Origin: Chromatiales bacterium | GTDB lineage: Bacteria; Pseudomonadota; Gammaproteobacteria; Steroidobacterales; GCA-2729495 | NCBI GenBank assembly: GCA_002729875.1 | Contig: PBZD01000003.1 | Location: forward strand, 1-38,796 | Direction: 5' to 3' | DNA: 38,796 nt | Part shown: in pieces, positions 1 to 11,583 of the stretch | Layout: each line of letters begins with the position of its first letter | Position numbering within the stretch: the first letter of the stretch is position 1 | Position numbers and translations under genes: made by a program | The notes under the pieces: model-generated | Databases searched by the model: none | Told to the model about the DNA's origin: nothing | The model's input: only the letters and a program-made list of their open reading frames with translations

Positions 1-304
1 CGTCACTCACCGTGAGCGGGTCGCTCAATCCAACGAGGGTTGCTTCGACAAGTACCCACGGATCATTGCGGATAAAGTCGGACCCTGCCAGTGGAGGGAT
101 TACATTGGGGCGACCCTGACCATCAGCCTGATGGCAGGCAGCGCAATTCTTTTGATAGAGCACAGAAGGTGGGTCGCCGTTATTGCCATTATGTGCTTTG
201 GCTTGCGCCAGAACAATTTTAGAGGTGTCCTGCAACGGGGCATTAATATCTGTGTCACTCTGTGCCTGAACTGTGCTGATCACAATTATGATTGCGCCAG
301 GCAA
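1..304 (-). CDS. c-type cytochrome, partial (runs off left edge)
   Basis: The reverse strand encodes an exported class I cytochrome c fragment. A heme-attachment motif CAACH lies within NCAACHQADGQGRPNVIPP, followed by PPLAGSDFIRNDPW, the usual layout after the heme site. Before it is a hydrophobic stretch (PGAIIIVISTVQAQS) that reads as the end of a signal peptide. The C-terminus, including any methionine ligand, lies outside the window. The start is uncertain: the only in-frame start after the last stop is TTG at 304 (or GTG at 285), with no clear ribosome binding site. A well-placed AGGAG plus ATG sits farther upstream at 397 in the same frame but is separated by a TAA at 311-313. Family assignment is secure; gene integrity is not. 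The role is electron transfer in the periplasm, partner unknown. Confidence 0.75.
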   Translation of the reverse strand, partial: MPGAIIIVISTVQAQSDTDINAPLQDTSKIVLAQAKAHNGNNGDPPSVLYQKNCAACHQADGQGRPNVIPPLAGSDFIRNDPWVLVEATLVGLSDPLTVSD

Positions 305-397
305 AATAAATTATAGTAGTGCAGAGCGTACTCTTTGATAAGGAAGTGTGAGTAACAGATCGCAAGCCAGTCTCCGCATAGAATAGGATATTGACAT
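305..397 (-). other. Original leader of the cytochrome gene, interrupted by an in-frame stop
   Basis: An ATG at 397 with AGGAG eight bases upstream opens the same frame as the cytochrome. It reads MSISYSMRRLACDLLL, then TLPYQRVRSALL, then TAA (311-313), then FILPGAIIIVIS. Replacing the stop with an amino acid would give a normal signal peptide: basic segment, hydrophobic core, then AQS. This is seen directly. That the gene is inactivated, or starts again at the downstream TTG, is inference. Confidence 0.5.
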
Positions 398-604
398 GGC
401 TGATACTCCTATATAATCAGTTACTAGCTGAATTGTATTTAGACTTAAGTATTTAACTATTAGTCATCCGGCGGATAATCTGTAATTTATTTATTTTTTT
501 CGCGCCCAGTAAACTTAACTTAAAAACTTATTAAAAATACTGCTTATTTATATAATTCTATAGATAAATACTGAAATGCCCGTGGAGCCGGGTGATTAAA
601 CATA

Positions 605-2953
605 CTAGAAACGGTAGTGAACTGTTGTGCCGAACTGCCGTTGCCTGGGAAGGGTAACAACAAAGCCACGCGGGCTGCTGCTCGGTCGCGAACCTTGTTG
701 GGGAAAGCTGGGTAGCGAACCTGAACGCCTGTCAAAGTAACGAAATACATCGGCAGGTGTATGCTCATCAAAAAGGTTTTTCACCCAGATATTTACTTCC
801 CATTGCCCGGTTTTCAATCCGGCACGCAAGCCAACCAGGTTTTGATTGCCTGTTTCTATCAGATTATGTTCCTGAGCAAAACGGGACGACTCATATGTGT
901 AGTCGCCCAGCAGATAGCCAAGACCCCGGTCAGAGAATGGTCGCTCGTAACGTATTGCGATAGAAGCCATATGCTGCGGAATACGTGGTACGTCATGCCC
1001 GGAAATATCGCCCAATGCCTGGTTTTGCGCAAAGCTGCCATCACTGCCGCGTAGATCCGCTTCTTCAATACTAATATGCTCACGAATCTCCGCGTGGGTG
1101 TACGCATAGCTTGCGTTAACTGCGAGTGCACGGGTTAGCAGTAACTGAAAATCGGATTCGAAGCCGTAGACTTCTGTCTTACCGACGTTCTGAATGATAG
1201 AGGCTGTTTCCCCATCGGGGAGCTCTACTAAAGTCGTCAACTGCTGGTTGTCAATATCCTGGTAGTATACGGCCAGTGCTGTGGTGAGCTTGCCCTGCCA
1301 CCATTGTCCTTTCAGGCGCAGTTCGTAATTCCATACGATTTCTTCATCGACTGCACGATAGCTTTCATCCGGGGACCCGTCCGCCAGTTCCGGAACCTTA
1401 GGATTAAAATCTCCGGGCTTAACGCCATTGGCAATGCTCAGGTAATAATTACGGTCCGAATTGGTGTTATAGCTAACCGTGAACCGTGGCGTGAGACTGC
1501 GGAAGTTCTTACTAAACTTGTCCAGTAATTGTTTGCCGGCATCGTTGGTATGAGTTGTTACATTTATTTCATCGTTGGCCCAACGAAGCTCCATGCCAGT
1601 AGTCCAGTTGCCGTCAATGTCCCATTCAACACCACCGAACACAGCCAGATTTCTGATTTTATCTTTAGCCAGGTCTCCACCGGGCGTGACAACCAAATTA
1701 CCACCGTCAAGATACACACGGTTATCGGCATCTTTTTCAAGATCTCCGCTGAAGAAATACAGGCCGGCGGTCCAGCTTAGCGGTGTATAGTCAGAGGAAC
1801 TCAGACGAAGTTCCTGGGATAGATCAGACTGCCCCAGTCGGTCGATTTTATTAAATACACCCCTCATGTCACTCCATGGGAATGCAATCGGGGAAGGGTC
1901 GTAAGCCGCGTAAGAGGTGTCGTAGCCGCGATCGATTTTATCTCTCACAGAACCGGTCAGGCTGGTCAGCGTAAAGCCATTAGGCATTGTCCAATCGATG
2001 TTCAGTGCAGCAAGCTGACGATTTAACTCGGTACCTGAACCGCCGGCGGCATCAAGTAGATCCGTGTACAGGTTTACCTGGTCCGTGATCAGGGATTCAC
2101 CTGTGAAATACTCCCTTGCACGTGGCGCTTCAGCCGTACGGAAGCAGCAGTCATTTTCTGTACGTGGTTGCAGGTAAGCTGCAAAATGATCATCATCGGT
2201 TTGCTGTAAACCAAGTTTTAGACTGATATCCAGATTGTCGGTAGGTGTCCAGTAAAGTTTACCGGTGAATTCGTTGCTTTTTTCACCACCGATGTCGCTG
2301 CCGTCACGAATATTTACGTACTCGGCTCCGTGTTTGCGGTGCCCGGCGGCCAGGAAAAAGGCAAATTGATCATTGATCAGCGGTCCTCCCAGCCAGACGC
2401 TTAATTCGTTAGTTTCATCTTCAGCCACTGTAGCGGTGAGTTCTCCATCCAGTTGGTCGCCCGGTCGACGGGTGATGTAGTTTATGACTCCCGCATAGGT
2501 GCCTCGGCCATAAAGAGCGGTTTGTGGGCCGCGCAGTATCTCAATGCGATCCAGGTTGGTCAGTTCGGTGGACTGTGGCGAACCGCCTACATACACTCCG
2601 TCGATAAATACAGTGGCAGCGGAAGTATTTGCAATACCGTTGCGGATTGTTGTCAGGCCACGAATACTAGGGCGGTTTGATGCAGGTTGCCGCCCGGTTG
2701 CGGCACTGCTTGAAAACCCGGGAGTATAGCGTGCTATATCAGCCAGTCCGTTCAGACCCAGTTCCTGTATTACTTTATTTGAAAAGACCGAGACCGAGAC
2801 CGGGACTTCGAATAGTTGTTCTTCCTTTTTCCTGGCCACCACGACTAACTCATCAATGGTGGAGCGGGATAATGTCTCATCTGCCGAAGCAGTTATAGGT
2901 AAACCACCAACGATAAACAGAATGCTCAGATATAAAGTAAAAACTGATAGCAA
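605..2953 (-). CDS. TonB-dependent outer-membrane receptor
   Basis: This 782-residue protein has a signal peptide (hydrophobic residues about 4-23, ending ITASA). A plug domain follows at about residues 35-160, recognisable by EVPVSVSVFS, RPSIRGL and RIEILRGPQTALYGRG. A long beta-barrel region ends in an aromatic residue (TVHYRF), as outer-membrane barrels do. DELVVVARKKEEQL near the N-terminus fits the TonB box and linker. It resembles the FecA/FhuA-like receptors abundant in marine gammaproteobacteria; the substrate cannot be read from sequence. The chosen start is TTG at 2953, with GGAAA about six bases upstream. The frame stays open upstream without an ATG, so the true start may be slightly different. 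The neighbouring transporter and beta-oxidation genes suggest uptake of a hydrophobic or organic-acid substrate, which is inference. Confidence 0.9.
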   Translation of the reverse strand: MLSVFTLYLSILFIVGGLPITASADETLSRSTIDELVVVARKKEEQLFEVPVSVSVFSNKVIQELGLNGLADIARYTPGFSSSAATGRQPASNRPSIRGLTTIRNGIANTSAATVFIDGVYVGGSPQSTELTNLDRIEILRGPQTALYGRGTYAGVINYITRRPGDQLDGELTATVAEDETNELSVWLGGPLINDQFAFFLAAGHRKHGAEYVNIRDGSDIGGEKSNEFTGKLYWTPTDNLDISLKLGLQQTDDDHFAAYLQPRTENDCCFRTAEAPRAREYFTGESLITDQVNLYTDLLDAAGGSGTELNRQLAALNIDWTMPNGFTLTSLTGSVRDKIDRGYDTSYAAYDPSPIAFPWSDMRGVFNKIDRLGQSDLSQELRLSSSDYTPLSWTAGLYFFSGDLEKDADNRVYLDGGNLVVTPGGDLAKDKIRNLAVFGGVEWDIDGNWTTGMELRWANDEINVTTHTNDAGKQLLDKFSKNFRSLTPRFTVSYNTNSDRNYYLSIANGVKPGDFNPKVPELADGSPDESYRAVDEEIVWNYELRLKGQWWQGKLTTALAVYYQDIDNQQLTTLVELPDGETASIIQNVGKTEVYGFESDFQLLLTRALAVNASYAYTHAEIREHISIEEADLRGSDGSFAQNQALGDISGHDVPRIPQHMASIAIRYERPFSDRGLGYLLGDYTYESSRFAQEHNLIETGNQNLVGLRAGLKTGQWEVNIWVKNLFDEHTPADVFRYFDRRSGSLPSFPQQGSRPSSSPRGFVVTLPRQRQFGTTVHYRF

Positions 2954-3276
2954 GAAAGTTTCCGGTTGTCTCGCTATGCCTAATTTTGGTTCCGCACTAT
3001 TGACAACATGTACCAGAATTTAGAGATGCAATAGAAAACATCATCCAGATTAGCCGGTTTTTACCAATTAGGACATCTACGTAGTGCGCTGGTACTGTGC
3101 CTCGAAGTGGCGAGCGCATCGCCGCGAGGCAGTGCGTTTCAATGTGAGTGCGTCAATCCTTCACCGCCACTTGGCTGCAAGATCAGGCTGAAAGGCCGTT
3201 CAATACAGAAGATTTTTATGAAACAGGGCGTTTATTTTTTGTACTCGAACCAGTTGGTAAATTAACGTTCTTTCAA
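2954..3276. other. Gene-free stretch between receptor and MFS genes
   Basis: The stretch separates two same-strand genes. Short frames exist, but none has a ribosome binding site or recognisable protein. It should hold the receptor promoter, read leftward; I see no convincing -35/-10 pair and no terminator hairpin for the transporter gene. Confidence 0.4.
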
Positions 3277-4470
3277 TCAATCGAGGCTTTCAAAACGTGT
3301 CTCGCGGATCAGGAAGACTGCTGTCAAGAGGGAAACGATTCCTCCAAAAGTCGCCCAGAAGGCCGGTGCTAAAGGGTTCCCCGTTTCCCGGATCAGCCAT
3401 GTGGCAATCAATGGTGTTGTCCCGCCAAACAAGCCAATCGCCGCATTGTAAGCAAATGCAAGGCCCGTGCAGCGAACGGCAACTGGTATCAACTCAACAT
3501 TGGCGGCGACCATACCGCCGCCCATTAATGCACACACGGCTACGAAACCGAGTTCTCCCATGAAGATAAGAAGTGGATCGGTGGTGTGCAGCAGGAAAAA
3601 AAAGGGTATCGCTCCAAAGGTAAGCAATGCTGCTCCAGCGATAATCAAGGGTTTTCGCCCATATCGGTCTGAAAGCCAGGCGGCGCCCGGAAGCAGCAAG
3701 AGTAAAGCTGTCATGCTGATTGTATTAAGGTCGAGAGCAAGCGATTCGGAGAGCTTATCGATTTTCTTGATGTATGTTACCGCATAAATGAAAGCTGTAT
3801 AAAAGCCGATACCGAGCCCTATATTTAACAACGCAACATTGAGAACAGCCCGGTAATGTTTAGCAAATGTGTCCCGGATCGGATTTGAGCTCGCCGTCAC
3901 GGCGGTCGCGTGGATTCCTTTACGAACGAGATAACCGGTAATTGCTACGAGCGCACCAAAAATGAAAGGTAGCCGCCAGCCCCAACTTGCAATGTTGTCT
4001 TCGCTCAAATTGGAAGCCACGATTGCGCCAACACCAGATCCGAGCAAAATGCCAGCTGTTGCACCCCACATGCCCCAGACAGCTGTAATCGCACGGCGGT
4101 TTGGTGCCGCGTGCTCTGCGAGAAATACCAGTGAACTGGTGTATTCGCCGCCAACCGACAAACCCTGCACAATGCGCAAAACGATAATTGCAATAGGCGC
4201 AAGAATTCCAATGCTTGCATAGGTCGGCAAACAGCCAATCAACACGGTTGGAATAGCCATCGCCAGCACGGATAGCATCATCGCACGTTGGCGCCCCAGC
4301 CGGTCACCAATTGCTCCAAACACGAGTCCACCCAATGGCCGCACCAGGAATCCGGCAGCGAATGCGCCAAAGGCTGCTATCAATGAAACCGACGGATCAC
4401 TTGAAGGAAAGAACTGTGATCCTATAACGGCAGCAAAATATCCGTACACAGCAAAATCATACCATTCCAT
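3277..4470 (-). CDS. MFS transporter, metabolite:H+ symporter (MHS) type
   Basis: This inner-membrane proton-coupled transporter of the MHS subgroup (relatives of ShiA, ProP, KgtP) has 397 residues from the first ATG. MEWYDFAVYGYFA at the N-terminus is the subgroup signature, and GDRLGRQRAMM after helix 2 is the MFS loop motif. RIVQGLSVGGEYTSS is the conserved helix 4-5 region, and SDRYGRKPLI repeats the loop motif in the second half. About eleven membrane segments are visible from the ATG. The frame stays open upstream to about 4552 and encodes RVIAAGLIGNI, the conserved start of helix 1 in this family. The real protein therefore probably begins near 4530, where AAGGTGG precedes an ATC codon. 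Substrate unknown; likely an organic acid or compatible solute. Confidence 0.88.
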   Translation of the reverse strand: MEWYDFAVYGYFAAVIGSQFFPSSDPSVSLIAAFGAFAAGFLVRPLGGLVFGAIGDRLGRQRAMMLSVLAMAIPTVLIGCLPTYASIGILAPIAIIVLRIVQGLSVGGEYTSSLVFLAEHAAPNRRAITAVWGMWGATAGILLGSGVGAIVASNLSEDNIASWGWRLPFIFGALVAITGYLVRKGIHATAVTASSNPIRDTFAKHYRAVLNVALLNIGLGIGFYTAFIYAVTYIKKIDKLSESLALDLNTISMTALLLLLPGAAWLSDRYGRKPLIIAGAALLTFGAIPFFFLLHTTDPLLIFMGELGFVAVCALMGGGMVAANVELIPVAVRCTGLAFAYNAAIGLFGGTTPLIATWLIRETGNPLAPAFWATFGGIVSLLTAVFLIRETRFESLD

Positions 4471-4530
4471 GATATTGCCGATGAGCCCTGCAGCAATAAC
4501 CCTGCTCTTTGAATCATTATGTTCTTTGAT

Positions 4531-4834
4531 ACTAGAATTCCACCTTCTGGTTTATATTTTTCTGCTGTTGGCGGTTTAATTATACCCAATATCTGATCTT
4601 ATGCTATTAAACCATTGTGGATTTATGGCGGTCTGATTTTAAGCGATGTATGAGCCTATCCAAGTTAGCAGGCACGCTGCTTATCGAAGTACATTTTTGT
4701 GCGTATCGACAAGTTGCGCAATCTTGGCGCAGCTAGCAATGTCGAGACAAACAACGCCAGCGAGCACTAAGGTCAGCCGATGTTCGCGACCGGATAATGG
4801 AAAAGTGGCAGGCTCAGCCGGCGTTTATATGACA
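4531..4834. other. Gene-free stretch between MFS and dienoyl-CoA reductase genes
   Basis: No convincing gene. A plus-strand frame crossing it is the shadow of the reductase gene on the other strand. The leader for the transporter, with an AAGGTGG ribosome binding site at 4540-4546 (minus strand), lies at its left end. Confidence 0.4.
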
Positions 4835-6904
<2,070 letters not shown>

Positions 6905-6953
6905 TTAATGGCCGGGGTAAATTTCTCGCGGTTCTGTCACCTTGATAATAAAC

Positions 6954-6970
6954 GTACTCTGACCCTTTTT
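6954..6970. repeat. Half-copy of the GGGTCAGAGTA inverted-repeat element
   Basis: TACTCTGACCCTTTTT at 6955-6970 matches the right arm of the hairpin element near 38.3 kb (TACTCTGACCCTATTT) at 15 of 16 positions. No partner arm is visible nearby, so this is either a decayed copy or a recognition sequence. It lies in the divergent promoter region between the two acyl-CoA genes. Confidence 0.4.
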
Positions 6971-7103
6971 CTTGTCAAAACGTGTGTTTAAGGTGTGCGG
7001 CATGAGTGTCATGGGTGCCTGAGCAAATGCCATCGTCGTTCCGCCTCATGGACGATAGGTTTTGATCGGCGCAGAATGTAAGGCTAACCTGGAGCGCTAA
7101 GCC

Positions 7104-8798
7104 ATGATGCTTTTAAACCCGAATAAATACGACCGTCCCTACCTTGATGAGAAGTCCCGCGAACTCATGTGCAAGACCATTGAGTTCTTCGAGACCAGGG
7201 GCAAGGCGAAACTCAAGGCGGACGATTATGACCGTACCTGGTACGCGGACTTTTTGCAGTTCGTGAAGGAGAACGGGATATTCGCCCAGCTACTGACCCC
7301 CGCAGATATGGGCGATGGCGACACCCGCTGGGACACCCGGCGCAACTGTGAATTCAACGAGATACTGGGCTTTTATGGGCTTTGCTACTGGTATACATGG
7401 CAGGTAAGTATCCTGGGCCTCGGCCCGCTCTGGATGTCGCAGAACAAAGCCATTCACGAATGCACGGTCAGGGCTGTCAGGGAGGGCGGTATCTTCGCCT
7501 TCGGCCTGAGCGAACAGGCTCACGGCGCCGATATCTACTCCAGCGATATGCAACTCACGCCACAAGATGATGGCACTTACCTTGCCAATGGCAGCAAGTA
7601 CTATATCGGCAATGCTAACGAGGCGGCGTTGGTGTCGGTTTTCGGTGTCGTTGAAGGAACCGGTGAGTATGTGTTTTTTGCGGTTGAGAGTCGCCACGAT
7701 AACTACGAGCTGGTTAAAAACACGGTGGCCAGTCAGAGTTATGTAGCCGAGTTTAAGCTCAATGACTACCCCATTACCGAAGCCGAGATTCTGTCCCGTG
7801 GTGGCGAGGCCTGGAATGCCGCACTGAACACGGTGAACATCGGCAAATACAACCTGGGGTGGGCGTCGATCGGCATCTGCACCCACGCCTTCTACGAAGC
7901 CCTGAACCACGCCTCGACCCGGCAACTTTACAAGATGCTGGTCACCGACTTTCCGCATGTTAAGCGTATGTTCAGTGAAGCTTTTGCGCGGCTGCTGGCT
8001 ATGAAGCTTTTCGCCTTGCGGGCCTCCGACTACATGCGTTCGGCCACCAGGGATGACCGCCGTTACCTTCTCTATAACCCAATGGTCAAGATGAAGGTTA
8101 CCACGCAGGGTGAGGAGGTCATCGATCTCATCTGGGATGTAATTGCAGCCAAGGGGTTTGAGAAAGACATGTATTTTGAGATGGCGGCCCGCGATATCCG
8201 TGCTCTGCCCAAGCTTGAAGGAACGGTGCACGTGAACATTGCGCTTATCGTGAAGTTCATGCCCAACTATTTTTTTGGCCACGCAGACTTGCCCGAAGTG
8301 AAGGTGCAGAACCAGGCTGCCAATGACGATTTTCTTTTCGATCAGGGACCGGCCAAGGGTCTGGGTAAAATTCGCTTCCACGACTACGAGCAGGCATTCT
8401 TAGCAAGCGACAATGTCAACGTCGACATTTTTCGCGAACAGATCAACGTCTTCAAGATGTTCCTGGCGACCCAGACCCCTGACGAAAACCAGCGCAAGGA
8501 CACTGATTTCCTGATGGAGTTGGGCGAACTTTTTGCCCTGGTGGTTTACGGGCAGCTTATTTTAGAGAATGCGCCCCACCACAACATCGGTGACGACATG
8601 ATTGGCCAGATTTTCGATTTTCTGGTTACCGATTTTTCCAGGTTTGCTTTGCGCCTGCACGGCCGGTCCGCTACTACCGAAGCCCAGGCCGAGCTATGCA
8701 AGCAAATGATGCGTCGCCCGGTGGCCGATCACGACCGGTTTGGGAGGGTCTGGAAGCAGGTTCTGGGTCTGGCGGGGAGCTACAAGATGAAACCGTAA
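7104..8798 (+). CDS. Large acyl-CoA dehydrogenase
   Basis: This 564-residue flavoprotein of the acyl-CoA dehydrogenase superfamily introduces a double bond into an acyl-CoA and passes electrons to ETF. The N-terminal helical domain is residues 1-130. The beta-domain region includes GIFAFGLSEQAHGADI (the FAD-contacting segment seen in the family as FxLTExxAGSD) and NGSKYYIGNA. C-terminal helices follow. At 564 residues it is longer than the typical 380-residue enzymes, with a C-terminal extension like FadE/ACAD9-type or AidB-like proteins. The start ATG at 7104 follows GGAG with about nine bases of spacing. It is transcribed divergently from the FadH-like gene, suggesting co-regulation from the 6875-7103 region. 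Chain-length preference cannot be inferred. Confidence 0.85.
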   Translation: MMLLNPNKYDRPYLDEKSRELMCKTIEFFETRGKAKLKADDYDRTWYADFLQFVKENGIFAQLLTPADMGDGDTRWDTRRNCEFNEILGFYGLCYWYTWQVSILGLGPLWMSQNKAIHECTVRAVREGGIFAFGLSEQAHGADIYSSDMQLTPQDDGTYLANGSKYYIGNANEAALVSVFGVVEGTGEYVFFAVESRHDNYELVKNTVASQSYVAEFKLNDYPITEAEILSRGGEAWNAALNTVNIGKYNLGWASIGICTHAFYEALNHASTRQLYKMLVTDFPHVKRMFSEAFARLLAMKLFALRASDYMRSATRDDRRYLLYNPMVKMKVTTQGEEVIDLIWDVIAAKGFEKDMYFEMAARDIRALPKLEGTVHVNIALIVKFMPNYFFGHADLPEVKVQNQAANDDFLFDQGPAKGLGKIRFHDYEQAFLASDNVNVDIFREQINVFKMFLATQTPDENQRKDTDFLMELGELFALVVYGQLILENAPHHNIGDDMIGQIFDFLVTDFSRFALRLHGRSATTEAQAELCKQMMRRPVADHDRFGRVWKQVLGLAGSYKMKP

Positions 8799-8842
8799 AC
8801 AGTGCCGGCGCTGGATTCCAGCCTGCTGGTACCTGTGGCTGG

Positions 8843-8868
8843 GCTTGATGACGGGTGCGTCATCAAGC
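8843..8868 (+). terminator. Hairpin downstream of the acyl-CoA dehydrogenase
   Basis: A perfect 11-bp stem GCTTGATGACG/CGTCATCAAGC closes on a GGTG loop, 45 bases after the stop codon. There is no T-run after it, so it may stabilise the mRNA end rather than act as a strong intrinsic terminator. Confidence 0.45.
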
Positions 8869-9072
8869 GGCCATACTTAAATCCGGATGCTTGGATCAGG
8901 ATGTTGGATTTTTGGCAGTTGAGCGACTGCTTTCGGGACCACAACAGGCCTCCGAGGTCTGTACAGGGCAGGCTATTTATAGAATCTTAAGGCCTGTTTC
9001 CTGGAAGAGTGATGAAATTGTGCCAACAGGATGTCAATAAGGTTATTGTTACAATTTTCATGATGGTGGGTT

Positions 9073-11151
9073 GTGGTGAAAGCTGAATTTCTCGATTGTA
9101 TTCAACGTGTGCAGCAATTTCTGGCGGCCGGTGATCTTGAGCAGGCCGCCAGAAATTGTAAGCAGGCCGCCAGTTTGGAGCCGGCAAATGGTGAGGTGCT
9201 GCATATGTTAGGCATGATTACCGCCAGGCAGGGAAACCATCAGCAGGCGATCCATCATTTAAAGGCAGCAATTAAATGTGAGCCGGGTTCACCGGTCTAT
9301 GGCAACAACCTCGGTATTGCCTATTGCGAGACGGGTCAGTTTGATGAGGCCATGGAATGCTATAAGCAAGTCATTGCATTGCATCCGGACTACGTTATTG
9401 CGCATAAAAATCTTGGGCAACTGTATCTGGAAGCAGGCGATTTCAAAGCTGCAAAAGCTTGTTTCAGTGAGGCCATATCGCGGAGTCCCCAGTATGCTCC
9501 GGCATATTTTGCATTGGGTAATTTGTTTTATGTCAGCGGACAACTACTCGATGCTTCAGCTAACTATCAGAAGGCTCTAGAAATACAGGATGATCCGGGG
9601 GCTCGATTTGGACTGGCCAATGCTCTTGGCGACATGGGTGCTTGTCAAAAAGCCGCAGACCTTTATCAGGAAATAGAGGCTGTGACTCCGGACAATCCGG
9701 GTCTTCAGAACAATCTTGCCAAGGTGTTGCTCAGGCTGGGGAGGGCCGAGGAGGCTGTTGTTTGTTATGACAGGGCGATAGCTCTTCAGCCGGACAACCC
9801 CATGCCGCGTAATGGTTTGGGAATGGTAATGATGAATCTGGGCCTGCCGGGCGAGGCGATTGAACATTTTCGCAAGGCTCTTGCAAATAAACCCGATTAT
9901 GCGCAGGCACACTCTAATCTTTTGCTGAACATGAACTATATTGAGGATGATCAAGAAAAGATATATGCCGAAGCATTGCAGTTTGATGTGCAGCAAAGAC
10001 AAAAATCAACCCTTTTGCAGCCTTCTTTTGCAAATATAAAGACAACTGAGAGGAAGCTGCGGATAGGTTATGTTTCCGGTGACTTTCGTAGTCATTCAGT
10101 TGCATATTTTGCATTGTCACTACTGGAAGCTCATAACCGGGATCAGTTTGAAATCTACTGTTACTCTAATAATCCTCTCCAGGATCATATTACTGAGCGA
10201 TTCAAATCGCTTGCGGATCACTGGGCTGTGATTCGTGGTGTGCCAGACCAGGTGGTAGCTAACCAGATAAGGTCTGATCAAATCGATATTCTTGTTGATC
10301 TCACGGGACATTCGAACGACAACAGAATCATAGTGTTCATGCATAAGCCGGCGCCAGTTCAGGTCTGTTGGCTGGGTTATGCCAACACGAGCGGTCTTCA
10401 GGCAATGGATTACCGGATAACAGATCAGGTCGCTGACCCGATCGGCGAGGCAGATGATCTGTATACAGAGCAACTTGTTCGGCTTCCGGGTGGATTCCTC
10501 TGTTATCAGAGTGACGATCGGAGTCTGCCTGTTTCGCCGCCGCCGCAAGAAAGCGCCGGGCATGTAACATTCGGTAGCTTTAACATGCTCAGGAAAATAA
10601 CGACAATGGTTATTGACACCTGGTCGGAGATATTAAGAGCGGTACCGAATTCGCGCCTGATAATGAAAGCGGGATCTTTGGAGGATGAAAAAGCCAGAAC
10701 ATATTTCCTGAATATGTTCGACGAACGTGGGATTGCTTTGGATCGTCTTGAGTTGCTGGGTATGTTGCGTGAAAAGAGCCAGCACTTCGGGCTTTATTCG
10801 CAGATTGATATCGCGCTTGATACCTTTCCGTACAATGGTGCGACGACAACTTGTGAAGCACTGTGGATGGGGGTTCCGGTAATAACCCTGAGCGGGCGTT
10901 GTCATGTCGGTAGGCTGGCTTCCAGCATCCTGCATCAGGTGGGTCTGACAGAATTTATTGCACATGATCAGGCGTCATATCTGTCGTTGGCGCAGTCCCT
11001 TGCCGATGATGTTCAACAAAGGGCTGCGCTGCGAGCGAACCTGCGCGAGCGCATGCAAGGCTCTGCATTGATGAACCCGGCTGCTTTTGCGCTACAGATG
11101 GAAAATACCTATCGACATATATGGGGCTCCTGGTGCGAGGAGCGCGGTTAG
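9073..11151 (+). CDS. TPR protein with O-GlcNAc transferase-like (SPINDLY/GT41) domain
   Basis: The protein has 692 residues. Roughly residues 1-290 are about eight consecutive 34-residue TPR units (for example NNLGIAYCETGQFDEAMECY, NNLAKVLLRLGRAEEAVVCY). The rest is a GT41 glycosyltransferase domain. RIGYVSGDFRSHSVAYF carries the histidine equivalent to human OGT His498. FGSFNMLRKIT carries the lysine equivalent to Lys842. DTFPYNGATTTCEALWMGVP is the UDP-sugar-binding region. It is probably cytosolic, with no signal peptide. The family transfers GlcNAc or other sugars to Ser/Thr; bacterial members often modify flagellin or adhesins, but no such target gene is visible here. The start is GTG at 9073 with only a weak ribosome binding site. 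A sugar-nucleotide operon follows 430 bases downstream. Confidence 0.9.
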   Translation: MVKAEFLDCIQRVQQFLAAGDLEQAARNCKQAASLEPANGEVLHMLGMITARQGNHQQAIHHLKAAIKCEPGSPVYGNNLGIAYCETGQFDEAMECYKQVIALHPDYVIAHKNLGQLYLEAGDFKAAKACFSEAISRSPQYAPAYFALGNLFYVSGQLLDASANYQKALEIQDDPGARFGLANALGDMGACQKAADLYQEIEAVTPDNPGLQNNLAKVLLRLGRAEEAVVCYDRAIALQPDNPMPRNGLGMVMMNLGLPGEAIEHFRKALANKPDYAQAHSNLLLNMNYIEDDQEKIYAEALQFDVQQRQKSTLLQPSFANIKTTERKLRIGYVSGDFRSHSVAYFALSLLEAHNRDQFEIYCYSNNPLQDHITERFKSLADHWAVIRGVPDQVVANQIRSDQIDILVDLTGHSNDNRIIVFMHKPAPVQVCWLGYANTSGLQAMDYRITDQVADPIGEADDLYTEQLVRLPGGFLCYQSDDRSLPVSPPPQESAGHVTFGSFNMLRKITTMVIDTWSEILRAVPNSRLIMKAGSLEDEKARTYFLNMFDERGIALDRLELLGMLREKSQHFGLYSQIDIALDTFPYNGATTTCEALWMGVPVITLSGRCHVGRLASSILHQVGLTEFIAHDQASYLSLAQSLADDVQQRAALRANLRERMQGSALMNPAAFALQMENTYRHIWGSWCEERG

Positions 11152-11583
11152 GTCATGTATTTGTGTGCGCGGACAGAGTATTGTCATTATCTGCGACTGT
11201 AATCGGGGATCAGGGCGATGCCCGCCGCTGTCCAGGGGTTCTCCTGTAAAAAATGGTTGTCGTCATGTCAGCTATTAGCTCAAGGCATGTATTCCATTTT
11301 TAATGGTAAATATAAAATTTAAGCTGGTTCTCTACAGAGAAGCAGGCGATTATCTTCCGGGCGTTTATCTGCAGATTATTTTATGGGGTTAGGCATACTG
11401 TGAACCCAGGTGGGTTGTTAATTTGCTCATCATGTATAGTAGAGTTTGATTCCCCATGATGCTTCATGGTTAGGCATGGTTAGTTCATTTGATTCGATTC
11501 TGAATTGCAACCGTTGACTGAATTTGGCTCAGCCTGTATTGATGCTTTGATGCAGAAGAACTTAAATTTTTTTGGAGGTAGGT
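11152..11583 (+). promoter_or_regulatory. AT-rich leader of the sugar operon with candidate promoter
   Basis: A gene-free stretch of 432 bases. A candidate sigma-70 promoter has TTGACT at 11514-11519, a 17-base spacer, and a weak TATTGA at 11537-11542. A small hairpin AACCC-AGGT-GGGTT (11403-11416) and two copies of GGTTAGGCAT (near 11394 and 11469) are also present; their role is unknown. GGAGG at 11574-11578 is the ribosome binding site for the next gene. Confidence 0.35.

Noticed and set aside
7290-8381. 363-codon minus-strand open frame
   Set aside because: It lies wholly inside the acyl-CoA dehydrogenase gene on the other strand, lacks a ribosome binding site, and its sequence resembles no protein family; it is a shadow of that gene's codon usage.
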